Origin: Cellulomonas fulva
GTDB lineage: Bacteria > Actinomycetota > Actinomycetes > Actinomycetales > Cellulomonadaceae
NCBI RefSeq assembly: GCF_018531375.1
Contig: NZ_JAHBOH010000001.1
Coordinates: forward strand, 868,001 to 932,000
Direction: 5' to 3'
DNA: 64,000 nt
The notes beneath the pieces are model-generated. The model had not been told where the DNA came from, ran no database searches, and was given only the letters and a program-made list of their open reading frames with translations. This document shows positions 9,097-18,700 of this stretch, one piece after another; within the stretch, counting starts at the first letter, position 1, and each line of letters begins with the position of its first letter. A program made the translations under genes and the position numbers.

Positions 9097-9188
9097 CCCC
9101 CCAACCTACGACGTCCGCGAGAACGCCATCGCTCGCGCTTGGCGGCCCCGGAGCCGGAGGGATGGCGTGGTCGGCGGGAGATGAGGGG

Positions 9189-9668
9189 TCAGTCGAAGTC
9201 GAGGAGGTCGCCCAGCCAGGACTCGCGCTTCTTCTTGCGGCGGTAGCGCGGGTCGCCGTACCTCGGGTCGCCGTACCTCGGGTCGGCCTGGCGCGGGTCG
9301 TACGACGAGTCCCGCGAGCGCTCGTCGTAGCGGCGGTCGGAGGAGCGCTCGTCGTACCGGTCGTACCCCGGGCGCGGGTCCGCGTAGCGGGGGTCCGGGT
9401 AGGCCGTGCGGGTGTCCGGCCGGACGTCGGCGGGCGGCGTCCCGTACGCCGGGGCGGGCGCGGGGGCGGGAGCTGCGGGAACGGCGGGAACGGCGGGAGC
9501 GCCCGGCACGCCCGGCTCGGTGGCGGGGGCCATCGCCGCCGCGCGGTCGAGGATCTTGTCCAGCTCGCCACGGTCCAGCCAGATCCCGCGGCACGTGGGG
9601 CAGTAGTCGATCTCGACGCCCTGACGCTCGGACATCACGAGGTCGACCTGGTCGACGGGGCACTTCAT
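9189..9668 (-). CDS. TFIIB-type zinc-ribbon protein with Pro/Ala and Asp/Arg/Tyr-rich tail
   Basis: A 159-residue protein of unknown function. Residues 1-45 form a zf-TFIIB-type ribbon (MKCPVDQVDLVM, then YCPTCRGIWLDRGELDKI). The middle is Ala/Pro-rich (PAVPAVPAAPAPAPAPAYG) and the end is built of repeated YGDPRYGDPRYRRKKK-like and YDERSSDRRYDERS-like units, then a hydrophobic cap WLGDLLDF. Proteins of this kind are common in actinobacteria and uncharacterised. ATG 9668 has GGAGG at good spacing. The repetitive tail is encoded by short direct repeats around 9250-9300. Confidence 0.85.
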   Translation of the reverse strand: MKCPVDQVDLVMSERQGVEIDYCPTCRGIWLDRGELDKILDRAAAMAPATEPGVPGAPAVPAVPAAPAPAPAPAYGTPPADVRPDTRTAYPDPRYADPRPGYDRYDERSSDRRYDERSRDSSYDPRQADPRYGDPRYGDPRYRRKKKRESWLGDLLDFD

Positions 9669-9751
9669 GAGCGGTCCTCCGGCTCGGGGATCGGTGTCCC
9701 TGACCGAACGAACGACGACGACGGGAGGTGCCCGCGGCCTCGTCGGACGGC

Positions 9752-10924
9752 TCAGGGCCGCAGCGTGCGCTGCCAGGCGACCACACGGTCGACCGCCTCG
9801 GCCACCACCTCGACCGACGACGCGAAGGACAGCCGCACGTACCGGTGCCCGTCGACGGGGTCGAAGTCGGTGCCGGGCGTGAGCGCGACGCCGGCCTCGT
9901 CCAGCAGCCGGGCGCACCACGTCACGGAGTCGAGCCCGGACGCGGACACGTCCCCGTAGAGGTAGAACGCGCCGTCGGCGGGGGCGACGTCGGTCCAGCC
10001 GAGCTCCGGGAGCCGCTCGAGCAGGAGCGCGCGGGCGGCCGCGTAGCGCTCGACGTTCTCCCGCGCGGCGGCCATGCCCTCCGACGAGAACGCGGCGAGC
10101 CCCGCGTGCTGCGCCAGCGCCGGCGGGCAGAGCGCCACGTTGCCGGCGAGCGCGTCCACGGGCCCGGCCAGGTCCTCCGGCAGCACCAGCCAGCCGAGCC
10201 GCCAGCCGGTCATGGCCCAGTACTTGGAGAACGAGTTGACGACGACGGCGCCCGAGCCGAGGTAGCGCGCGGCCGTCGCCACCTCCGCCGCCGTGTACGT
10301 GATGCCGTGGTAGATCTCGTCGCTGACCAGCCGGACGCCGTGCGCACCGCACCAGTCCGCGAGCGCGGCGAGCTCGGCGGCGTCGATCATCGTGCCCGTC
10401 GGGTTCGCGGGCGACGCGACGACGAGCCCCTCGAGCGGCGCCGCGGCGTGCGCCTCCTCGAGCATCGCGACGGTCGGCTGGAACCGCGTGCCCGGACCGG
10501 CCGCGAGCTCGACGACCTCGCACCCGAGCGCCGCGAGGATGTTGGTGTAGGCGGGGTAGCCGGGGCGGGCGAGCGCGACCCGGTCGCCCACGTCGAAGGC
10601 GGCGAGGAACGTGAGCACGAACCCGCCCGACGAGCCCGTGGTGACCGCGACGCGCGCGGGGTCCACCTCGACGCCGTACCACTCGCGGTAGTGCGCGGCG
10701 ATCGCCGCCCGCAGGCGGGGCGCCCCGAGCGCCTCGGTGTAGCCCAGGTCCCCGCTCGTCAGCAGCTCGGCCGCCCGCCGGCGCACCGCCTCCGACGCCC
10801 CCGTCGCGGGCTCCCCGGCGCACAGGTTCAGCACGCGCTCCCCCGCCGCGCGGCGGGCGTTGGCCGCGGCGAGGATCTCCATGACGGCGAACGGCGGCAC
10901 GTGCGCGCGAGCGGCGACCTTCAT
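9752..10924 (-). CDS. Class I/II PLP-dependent aminotransferase
   Basis: Fold-type I aminotransferase of 390 residues; the exact substrate is not readable from sequence. Seen: NLCAGEPATGASEAVR near residue 28, TTGSSGGFVLTFLAAF near 95, ASPANPTGTMIDAAEL near 165, DEIYHGITY near 200, the PLP-lysine segment NSFSKYWAMTGWRLGW near 225-240, and the C-terminal arginine in YVRLSFASS. The order matches aspartate/aromatic-type aminotransferases of the AspC group. Its ATG at 10924 follows CAGGAT by six bases, so the transcript may be leaderless. It is not clearly part of an operon. Confidence 0.88.
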   Translation of the reverse strand: MKVAARAHVPPFAVMEILAAANARRAAGERVLNLCAGEPATGASEAVRRRAAELLTSGDLGYTEALGAPRLRAAIAAHYREWYGVEVDPARVAVTTGSSGGFVLTFLAAFDVGDRVALARPGYPAYTNILAALGCEVVELAAGPGTRFQPTVAMLEEAHAAAPLEGLVVASPANPTGTMIDAAELAALADWCGAHGVRLVSDEIYHGITYTAAEVATAARYLGSGAVVVNSFSKYWAMTGWRLGWLVLPEDLAGPVDALAGNVALCPPALAQHAGLAAFSSEGMAAARENVERYAAARALLLERLPELGWTDVAPADGAFYLYGDVSASGLDSVTWCARLLDEAGVALTPGTDFDPVDGHRYVRLSFASSVEVVAEAVDRVVAWQRTLRP

Positions 10925-11005
10925 CCCCCCATCCTGCCCGGCGGCGCCGACGCGCGGCGGGTGCTCGGGAGAGTCTGTCCGGGTCAAGCCGGGGTCAGGC
11001 CGGGG

Positions 11006-11338
11006 TCAGGGCAAGCGGGTGCGGATGTGGGCCACCACCCCGTCGGCGGCCGCCTCGATCTGTGCCAGGGCCTGCTCGAAGTCGCGCATGCCGCCGTACC
11101 AGGGGTCGTCGATGTCGAGCACGTGCTCGGGCTCGCCGGGTGCCACGACGGGCGCGGCGGGGTCGAACCGGCGCAGCAGCACCACCGTGTCGACCGCGGC
11201 GTCGGGCGACCCGGCCGCGAGCCGGCGCAGCGCGCGGGCGTGCTGCGCCGTCATCGGCAGCACCAGGTCCCGCGCGGCGAGCTCCGACGCGGTGATCCGG
11301 TGCGCGCGGTGCCCGTGCGCGGACCCGCCGGGCCCCGT
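11006..11338 (-). pseudogene. Low-molecular-weight protein tyrosine phosphatase, 5'-truncated
   Basis: The reading carries the C-terminal two thirds of a LMW-PTP: SAHGHRAHRITASELAARD, LVLPMTAQHARALRRL, a VLLRRFDP segment and the general-acid loop HVLDIDDPWYGG, then FEQALAQIEAAADGVVAHI. The N-terminal P-loop (CxxxxCR with its nucleophilic cysteine), which should lie some 40-50 codons upstream, is absent in all three minus frames between 11338 and 11585. Upstream in frame there is only non-homologous sequence. The gene has therefore lost its catalytic start, probably by a rearrangement at about 11340 next to the GH81 gene. Expression of a truncated protein cannot be excluded. Confidence 0.7.
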
Positions 11339-11594
11339 TCGAGTTGACACCGGGTGAAACGGGCAGCACGCTGGGCAGACGCCTCGGTGACACGAGTCAA
11401 CGGATAATCCCCTCAGCGTCGAGGGCCGTGACACCGGCCGGCGTGGGGCGGCCTGCCGGGCCGCCGGCAGCACCGGCACGGCCGGCCGACACCACCCCGA
11501 CGTCGGCCTCCGTGCCGTACCCCCGGTGCCCGACGAGCGTCACCGACGACCCGCGTCGCGCACCCGTCCCCCCTGAGAGACGGAGATGAACCGC

Positions 11595-14534
11595 ATGTCT
11601 GCTCACGCAGAGCTCGCGCGGACCGGGCCGACGTCGCCCCGGCCCGCAGGAACCGGGCCGCACGACGGCCACCGCCTCGACCGCCGGGCCCTGGTGGCGC
11701 TCGTCGTGCTCGGCGCGCTGGTGCTGTACCTGGTGCAGGCCGTGCTGCTGCCCACGCCGCGCGCGGACGCGGTCGGCGTGGGCGCCGGCAGCTACGCGGA
11801 GGGCACGCCCGCCGGCGGCGCCGTGCCGACCGAGTGCGACAACCGCCCGGTCACCGACCCGCGCGCGCACGTCACCAGCAGCTTCCCGGCGGGCGCGATC
11901 CCGACGAACGACTGGTGGACGTCGCTGCTCTGGCGCAAGTTCGACTGCGCGTCGATCTCCGAGAACCTCATGGCGCACCCGCTGGCGTTCCACGCGTTCA
12001 CCAACGGCCTCGGCGTCAGCTACCCGACCACCCCGACGATCTCCGGCACCGCGACCGGCGTCGGCGAGTACCACTACTCCTACGCCGAGGACTTCCGGCT
12101 CGGCATCGCGGGCCTGACCGCGGACGGCAAGGTCGACGGCTACTCGGACTGGACCGTGAGCGAGCTGTGGAGCAACGGCTCGAGCAGCCTGCGCACCACG
12201 TTCGGCCACGGCCTGCCCTTCGTCTACGCGACGAAGACGGGCGGCAACGCGACGCTCACCACCACGGGCACGCCCCGCGTGTGGAGCACCGCGAACGGGG
12301 CGGTCGGCTTCACGGTCAACGGGCACGACTACGCCGCGTTCGGCCCGACGGGCTCGTCGTGGAGCACGTCGGGGACGACCATCTCGTCGTCGCTGAACGG
12401 CGGCTCCTACTTCTCCGTCGCCGTGCTGCCCACCGCCACCACCGACGCCGCGCGCGTCGCGGCGTTGAACGCCTACCTCCCGTACGCGCACAACCACGTG
12501 ACGGGTACCAAGGTCTCGTGGTCGTACGACGAGGCGAGCGCCCGGCTCACCGCGACGTACGCGTTCACGACCACGGCCAAGCAGGGGTCGGCGACGGGCA
12601 CGGTGTTCGCGCTCTACCCGCACCAGCGCGACCACCTGTCCGGGACCACGCTCAGCGCGTACTCGTACGTGTCCCCGCGCGGGCCCATGAAGGTCGCCAT
12701 CGGCGCGACGAGCTTCAAGACCGTGACCCCGTTCAACGGCGTCCTGCCGCAGCTCGCGAGCACCGGCTTCCCGGCGGGCTCGTCGGACGCGAACCAGCTG
12801 AACGGCTACGTGAACGACGTCGCGGCCACCGACCCGTTCGCGGGCTTCGGCGAGGACACCTACTGGACCGGCAAGGCGATCGGCCGCGCCACCCAGGTCA
12901 TCCAGATCGCGAACGCCACCGGCAACACCACCGCCCGGGACAAGCTCCTGGCCTCGGTGAAGACGCGGCTCACGGACTGGATGACCGCCTCACCCGGGGA
13001 GACGCAGCGCGCCTTCTTCTACAACAAGGCGTGGGGCACGCTCATCGGCTACCCGGCGTCCTACGGCTCGGACACCGACCTCAACGACCACCACTTCCAC
13101 TACGGGTACTACGTGGTGGGCGCGGCGACGGTCGCGCAGTTCGACCCGTCGTGGGCCGCGGACTCCGCGTACGGCGGCATGGTCGACACGGTCATCAAGG
13201 ACGCCGCGAACTGGGACCGTACCGACACCCGATTCCCGTTCCTGCGCGACTTCGACATCTACGCCGGCCACGACTGGGCCGCCGGTCACGGCGCGTTCGG
13301 GGCAGGCAACAACCAGGAGTCGTCGTCCGAGGGCATGAACTTCGCCAGCGGGCTGATCCAGTGGGGCCAGGCCACCGGCGACAAGACCATCCGCGACCTG
13401 GGCATCTACCTGTACACGACGCAGGCGTCGGCCATCGAGAACTACTGGTTCGACACCGACGACGAGGCGTTCCCCGCCGCGTTCGGCCACTCGACGGTCG
13501 GCATGGTGTGGGGCGACGGCGGTGCGTACTCGACCTGGTTCAGCGCCGACCCGGAGATGATCCAGGGCATCAACCTGCTGCCCTCCACGGCCGGCCACCT
13601 GTACCTCGGCTACGACCCGGCGTACATCACGCGCAACCTCGCCGAGCTGGAACGCAACAACGGCGGGCCCGCGACGGTGTGGAAGGACATCATCTGGGAG
13701 TTCCAGGCCCTGGCGGACGCCCCGACGGCGCTGGCGCAGTTCCGGTCGCAGGCCTCGTCGTACACCGTCGAGGAGGGCGAGTCCCGGGCGCACACGTTCT
13801 ACTGGCTGAAGAACCTGTCCGGGCTCGGGACGGTCGACCGCTCGGTCACCGCGAACACCCCGCTGCACGCGGTGTTCGTCAAGAACGGGGTCCGGACGTA
13901 CCAGGCCGCCAACATGGGCTCGTCGGCCGTGACCGTGCGGTTCTCGGACGGGAAGACGCTCAGCGTCCCGGCCCGGTCGGTCGCGAGCTCGGCGGGAGGC
14001 GGCGGCACCCCGGACCCGGACCCGACGCCGACCCCGACGCCTACGCCGACGCCTACGCCCACCCCGACGCCCACCCCCACCCCGACGCCCACGCCCACGC
14101 CCAACCCCACCGGCCCGACGACCGGGGTGGACGCGACCAGCCGCATCCAGGCGGAGTCGTTCAGCGGCGCCGCGGGTGTCGCGACGCAGGCGACGGAGGA
14201 CGTGGACGGCGGCGCGAACGTGGGCTGGATCGCCGACGGCGACCACCTGCGGTTCGACGGGGTCCGGTTCGGCAGCACGCCGCGCACGCAGTTCTCGGCA
14301 CGCGTGGCGTCGGGGGCCGCGGGCGGGGTCAGCGGCCTGGTCCAGGTGCGGCTGGACAGCCTGACGTCCGCCCCGATCGGCTCGTTCGCGATCGGCAGCA
14401 CGGGTGGCTGGCAGACGTGGCGCACGGTCCCCGCGAACATCACGGGGACCACCGGCACCCACACGGTGTACCTGACGTTCCAGTCCGGTCAGCCGGCGGA
14501 CTTCGTCAACCTCAACTGGTTCACGTTCCAGTGA
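11595..14534 (+). CDS. Secreted GH81 endo-beta-1,3-glucanase with CBM6
   Basis: Extracellular laminarinase-type enzyme. Order in the 979-residue product: a long N-terminus with one hydrophobic segment (about 31-53, VALVVLGALVLYLVQAVLL) ending at an Ala-Asp-Ala site; the GH81 catalytic module with PTNDWWTSLLW, MAHPLAFHAFTNGLG, DLNDHHFHYGYYVVGA near 495 and GAGNNQESSSEGMNF near 570, which contain the family's acidic catalytic residues; a (Pro-Thr)n linker at about 800-840; and a CBM6 (RIQAESFSGAAG to NLNWFTFQ). ATG 11595 has GGAG nine bases upstream; ATG 11586 directly abuts that SD and is less likely. The convergent LacI gene behind it may be its regulator. Confidence 0.93.
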   Translation: MSAHAELARTGPTSPRPAGTGPHDGHRLDRRALVALVVLGALVLYLVQAVLLPTPRADAVGVGAGSYAEGTPAGGAVPTECDNRPVTDPRAHVTSSFPAGAIPTNDWWTSLLWRKFDCASISENLMAHPLAFHAFTNGLGVSYPTTPTISGTATGVGEYHYSYAEDFRLGIAGLTADGKVDGYSDWTVSELWSNGSSSLRTTFGHGLPFVYATKTGGNATLTTTGTPRVWSTANGAVGFTVNGHDYAAFGPTGSSWSTSGTTISSSLNGGSYFSVAVLPTATTDAARVAALNAYLPYAHNHVTGTKVSWSYDEASARLTATYAFTTTAKQGSATGTVFALYPHQRDHLSGTTLSAYSYVSPRGPMKVAIGATSFKTVTPFNGVLPQLASTGFPAGSSDANQLNGYVNDVAATDPFAGFGEDTYWTGKAIGRATQVIQIANATGNTTARDKLLASVKTRLTDWMTASPGETQRAFFYNKAWGTLIGYPASYGSDTDLNDHHFHYGYYVVGAATVAQFDPSWAADSAYGGMVDTVIKDAANWDRTDTRFPFLRDFDIYAGHDWAAGHGAFGAGNNQESSSEGMNFASGLIQWGQATGDKTIRDLGIYLYTTQASAIENYWFDTDDEAFPAAFGHSTVGMVWGDGGAYSTWFSADPEMIQGINLLPSTAGHLYLGYDPAYITRNLAELERNNGGPATVWKDIIWEFQALADAPTALAQFRSQASSYTVEEGESRAHTFYWLKNLSGLGTVDRSVTANTPLHAVFVKNGVRTYQAANMGSSAVTVRFSDGKTLSVPARSVASSAGGGGTPDPDPTPTPTPTPTPTPTPTPTPTPTPTPTPNPTGPTTGVDATSRIQAESFSGAAGVATQATEDVDGGANVGWIADGDHLRFDGVRFGSTPRTQFSARVASGAAGGVSGLVQVRLDSLTSAPIGSFAIGSTGGWQTWRTVPANITGTTGTHTVYLTFQSGQPADFVNLNWFTFQ
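13990..14112. repeat. Pro-Thr linker repeat in GH81 gene
   Basis: Low-complexity run of CCGACG/CCTACG/CCCACC hexamers encoding a (Pro-Thr)n interdomain linker between the GH81 catalytic module and CBM6. Such linkers are typical of secreted actinobacterial glycosidases and the repeat is expected to be prone to length change. Confidence 0.85.
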
Positions 14535-14588
14535 CCCGGTAGCGACCTCGAGGCGTCCCGCCGGATCGCTCCCCGGCGGGGCGCCTCG

Positions 14589-15572
14589 TCAGGTCGACTC
14601 GCGCGCGACGACGTGGAACACGTCGTCGGTGCGCGCGGGCAGGGGCAGCGTGGCGTCGAGCGCCGCCCGCACCGACGCCACCAGGTGGTCCGCCTGCGCG
14701 TCGATGGCCTGCCACACGGTGGTGAGCGCGGGGGCGGCGAGCCGGGCGGCGGGGATGTCGTCGACGCCGATGACCGCGACGTCGTCGGGCACGCGCAGCC
14801 CCATGGCCCGCGCCCCGGCCAGGACGGCGAGCGCGACCTCGTCGTTGTACGCCGCGACGGCCGTCACCGGCTCGCCGGTGCGCCACTGCCGCACGGCGCG
14901 CGCGGCGTCCTCGACCGCCAGGTCGACGGCCGCGACCCGGGGCTCCGGCAGCCCCCGCCGCTCGCACTCGAGCCGCACCCCCGCGAGCCGCCGGTCGGCG
15001 AACGCGGACAGCCGCGGGTCCGCGGGCGCCGCGTAGGCGAGCACGCGGTGGCCGCGGTCGGCCAGGTGCTCGACCTGCAGGCGGCCGATGCTGATCTGCG
15101 GCACGGCGAACACGTCGGGGTGCGGGTCCTCGTCGAGCGCGGCGCCCACCACCGGGATGCCCGCGCGGCGCAAGGCCTCCCGGTCCGCGTCGGCGAACGG
15201 CGCGAGGCCCAGCACGACGCACGGCGTCACGGCCCGCCACAGCTCCTGCAGCGACTGCGTCCCGCGGCCGCTGTGCACCAGCACCGACAGCCCGTGCTCG
15301 GCCAGCGCGGTGGTGACGTGGTCGATCAGCCGGTCGATCACCGGGCCGAACGTCCAGTCCGGCAGCACGCAGAGCACCAGGTCGCTGCGCCCGGACCGCA
15401 GCGCGCGTGCGGCGGCCGACGGCGTGTAGCCCATGCGGGCGGCGGCGTCGAGGACGCGCTGGCGGGTGGCCTCGGTGATCACGACGCCCGACTTCGCGTT
15501 GAGCACGTAGCTCACCGTGGTGCGCGAGACCCCGCTCTCCCGTGCGACGTCCGCACTGGTCACCCGCGGCAC
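14589..15572 (-). CDS. LacI-family transcriptional regulator
   Basis: A 327-residue repressor with an N-terminal helix-turn-helix (VTSADVARESGVSRTTVSYV, then TRQRVLDAAARMGYTPSAAARAL) and a periplasmic-binding-like effector domain (DLVLCVLPDWTFGP onward, VIGVDDIPAARLAAP near residue 245). The GTG at 15572 has GAGGAGG at good spacing and gives the standard LacI start; a GTG at 15608 would add 12 residues without homology. It faces the GH81 glucanase and lies downstream of the phytase-like gene. In cellulolytic actinobacteria such adjacent LacI proteins often control glycosidases; the effector sugar is unknown. Confidence 0.9.
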   Translation of the reverse strand: MPRVTSADVARESGVSRTTVSYVLNAKSGVVITEATRQRVLDAAARMGYTPSAAARALRSGRSDLVLCVLPDWTFGPVIDRLIDHVTTALAEHGLSVLVHSGRGTQSLQELWRAVTPCVVLGLAPFADADREALRRAGIPVVGAALDEDPHPDVFAVPQISIGRLQVEHLADRGHRVLAYAAPADPRLSAFADRRLAGVRLECERRGLPEPRVAAVDLAVEDAARAVRQWRTGEPVTAVAAYNDEVALAVLAGARAMGLRVPDDVAVIGVDDIPAARLAAPALTTVWQAIDAQADHLVASVRAALDATLPLPARTDDVFHVVAREST

Positions 15573-15689
15573 CGTTGCCTCCTCGCCCTGTCCCTGCTGC
15601 TCGCCCACCCTAGTGCGCGGCCCCGGTCGCAGGGCCGGAACGACGAACGGGACGGCACTGGACGACGAGCGGGTACGGGCCGGGACGAC

Positions 15690-15756
15690 GAGCGCGGGAG
15701 ACGGGTCGCGAGCGCCGGTGCGGGACCGGGGCGCTCGGGACCTGTCTCCCGCGCTC
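15690..15756 (-). terminator. Long hairpin after the phytase-like gene
   Basis: GAGCGCGGGAGAC (15690-15702) and GTCTCCCGCGCTC (15744-15756) are perfectly complementary over 13 bases, with a nested GAGCGCC/GCGCTC pair inside. It begins 14 bases after the stop of the minus-strand gene ending at 15770 and very likely terminates it before the LacI gene. Confidence 0.7.
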
Positions 15757-15769
15757 GAGGCGGGACGGG

Positions 15770-18700
15770 TCAGCGCACCGTCAGGGTGCGGCTGGCGGTG
15801 ACCGGGACGTAGGACGTCGAGCCCGCGTAGCGGACCGTCACCTTGGCCGTGCGCGTGACCGGCGGGAGCGTCAGGACCACGCGGCCGCCGGACAGCTTCT
15901 TGGTGGCGACCTTCGTGGACCCCACCTTGACGGTCACGGTCCCGGCCGGCTTCGCCCCCGGGCCGGACACCACGACGACGAGCGTGGGCCGCGCCCCCTT
16001 CTTCACGGTCCAGGCCGAGGCGCCGAGGCTCACCGTGGGCGTCGCCCGGGTGACCTTGAGGACCGGCGACGACGACGAGCCCGCCAGCGTCGAGGTGCCC
16101 GCGTACACCGCGGTGAGGCGGTGCGTGCCCACGGCGAGCGTGGACGGCAGCGTCACCCTGGCGGTGCCGCGGTCACCCGAGACCAGCAGCGTGCCCGTGC
16201 CGAGCACCTTCGACCCCTCGCGCACCTGGACCCGGCCGGTCGGCGCCTGCCCGGCGCCGGTCACGGTCACGTCGACCCTGGCCGCGCGCCCGTAGGTGGT
16301 GGCCGTGACGCTCGCGCTCGTCGTGGTCGACACCTTGCCGAACACCGACGTGCGCGAGCCCAGGTCGAGCAGGACCGTCTCGCCCGTCGCGTCCGCGACA
16401 CCGTCGTTGTCCGTGATCGCCCACACCGTGCCGTCGCCCGCGACGGTGAGGCCCTCGAGCTTCTCCTGCGTCCAGCCGGCGGTCGCGCGCAGGTCCGGCA
16501 GCACGTCGCGCGCCAGGGTCTTGGTCAGTGCGCCGACCGTGCCCTCGGCGGGGTCCTCGGCCGGGACCTGCACCGTGTAGACCCGCTTGACCGCGGCGTC
16601 CTCGCCGTTGAGCTTGTCGCGCTCGATGACCGCGAGCGTGTCGTCGTCGACGGCCACGACCTCGGACAGGCCGATCCAGTCGCCCGCGACGCTCGTCGTC
16701 GACAGCGGGTACGCGAACCAGGTCCACGAGCCGTCGGCGACGTCGTACCGGCCCAGGCGGGCCGTGCCGCCGAGCCCGCCCGGGTCGCTCGTCAGCCCGC
16801 GCTGCAGCGCGACCCACACGTGCTCGCCCTCGTCGTCGACGACCGTGGTGACGCCCTCGACGCCCCACTTCGACAGGCCGGCGGCCACGTCGGACGGCAG
16901 ACCCACCCTCTCGACGATCGCGCCGTACGCGTTGGTCCGGACGATCTCGTTCGCCGCGCCCGTGGCACCCTCGACGCCGAGCCAGAAGCCGCCGGACGCG
17001 CGCGTCGCCACGCCCTCGACGTCGAGCGTGACGCCCACGCCGCCCTGGGTCACGCGCAGCTGCCGGTCGATGACCGCAGGGCTGGTGCCGACGTCGATCG
17101 ACAGCAGGCGGGTGTCCTTGTAGGCCGCGTCGGTCGCGGACCACAGGCGCTGGTCGTCGCGCGGGTCGGCCGCGAGCGCGCCGAGCGCGCCCCAGCCGAT
17201 CGGCGCACCGCCCGCGTCGGCGGAGACCACCGACGGGAAGGCCGGGGACCCCGCCTCGTCGGCGTACGCCTCGCCGAGCCCGTAGACGCTCACGGCCGAC
17301 CGGACGCCGGCGCCCGCCTCGTCCGTCTCCGACGAGACCAGCAGCAGGTCGCGGCCCGGCACCGGCAGGATGCCCTCGGGGCCGTTCGTGGTCGCGAGGA
17401 CCTGCGAGAACACCGGCTGGGCCGGGTCGGACACGTCGTACACCGCGACGAAGTTGGACCGCTCGGAGCCGACGAACGCGTACGGCGTGCCGTCCATGGT
17501 CGCGACCGCGAGGCCCTCGATCTCGACGCCCTTCTTGGCGGCGCGGTCCTCGGTGTGCAGGCCCGTGCGCACGGCCAGCCGCTCGAGCGACGCGCCGGCG
17601 TCCCACACGACCTCGCCCGTGGTCGTGTCGAACACCGACCAGCCGCGCGTGCCGCCCTTCCAGTCGCCCTCGTTCGCGGTGGCGACGTGGGTGGCGTCGA
17701 GCCAGCCGATCGCGTCGGGCTCGCGCGGCACGTCGGTGATCGCACCGGACTGGTCGATCACGCCGTCCTTCGTGGTGTCGATCCCGGAGACCGACGCGGT
17801 GCCCGCCGTGAACACCCGGTCGATCTCGCCGGACGCGACGTCGACCAGCACGATCCCGTTGTTCTCCTGCAGCGTCACCGCGACCGTCGAGCCCGTGGGG
17901 TCGATCGCCACGTACTCGGGCTCCGGGTCCTGCGGGGTGTCGATCCCGGCCGCGACGAACGCCGGCAGCGCCTGGTCACCGTCGGTGAACGCGACCGGCC
18001 GCAGCGCCCAGCCCGCGGGTGCGGTGGCGTCGGGCAGGTCGACGAGCACCAGCGAGCCGCCCGGGAGCTGCGGCAGGTCGCCCTCGTCGGCGCCCTCCGG
18101 GGTCGCGTCCTCGTCGCGCTGGTTCTCGATCGCGATCGCGGCGTGCTTCTTGTCCGGCGTGAGCGCGATCGAGTCGGGCTGGCCGCCCAGGTCGAGGGTG
18201 CGGACCACGGCGTGCGTCTCGAGGTCGACGACGACGAGCACGCCCGACGGAGCGGTGAACGACTCCGAGGTGTCGACGACGACGAGCACGTAGCCGCCGA
18301 CCACCGCGACCGACGTCGGCTCGGCGTGGGCACCCACGCCCAGGTCCGCCGCGAGGTCGAGGGTGCCCCGGCCCACCGGCTTCGCCGGGTCCGTGATGTC
18401 GACGAACCCGATGCGCCGCGCGAGCGCGTCGGTGTGGACGAACGTCTTCCCGTCCTCGGACACCGCGGAGATCTCCGCGACGGTCTCGGCGGCGGCGTCC
18501 GTGCCGGCCGGACGGTTGAGGTAGACGGGGTAGGTCGACAGCCGGTGGAACGTCGCCTCGGCGGCCGGGCCGGTCCAGCCGGCGTCCGACCACCCGGGGG
18601 CGGCGGGGGACGCCGCGGTGGCGGGCGCGCAGGTCAGCGCGGTGACGGCGAGAGCGGCGACGACGGCGGACGCCGCGGTGGCGGGCGCGCAGGTCAGCGC

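Noticed and set aside
9250-9300. Direct repeats GGGTCGCCGTACCTC as a possible regulatory array
   Set aside because: They are coding repeats (YGDPR units) within the zinc-ribbon protein tail.
11344-11372. TTGACA as a -35 for the GH81 gene
   Set aside because: No acceptable -10 (CACGCT at 17 bases) follows, and the distance to the start is over 200 bases.
13990-14112. Short repeat array that might look like CRISPR
   Set aside because: It is a hexamer-based Pro-Thr linker inside a GH81 gene, with no spacers and no cas genes nearby.
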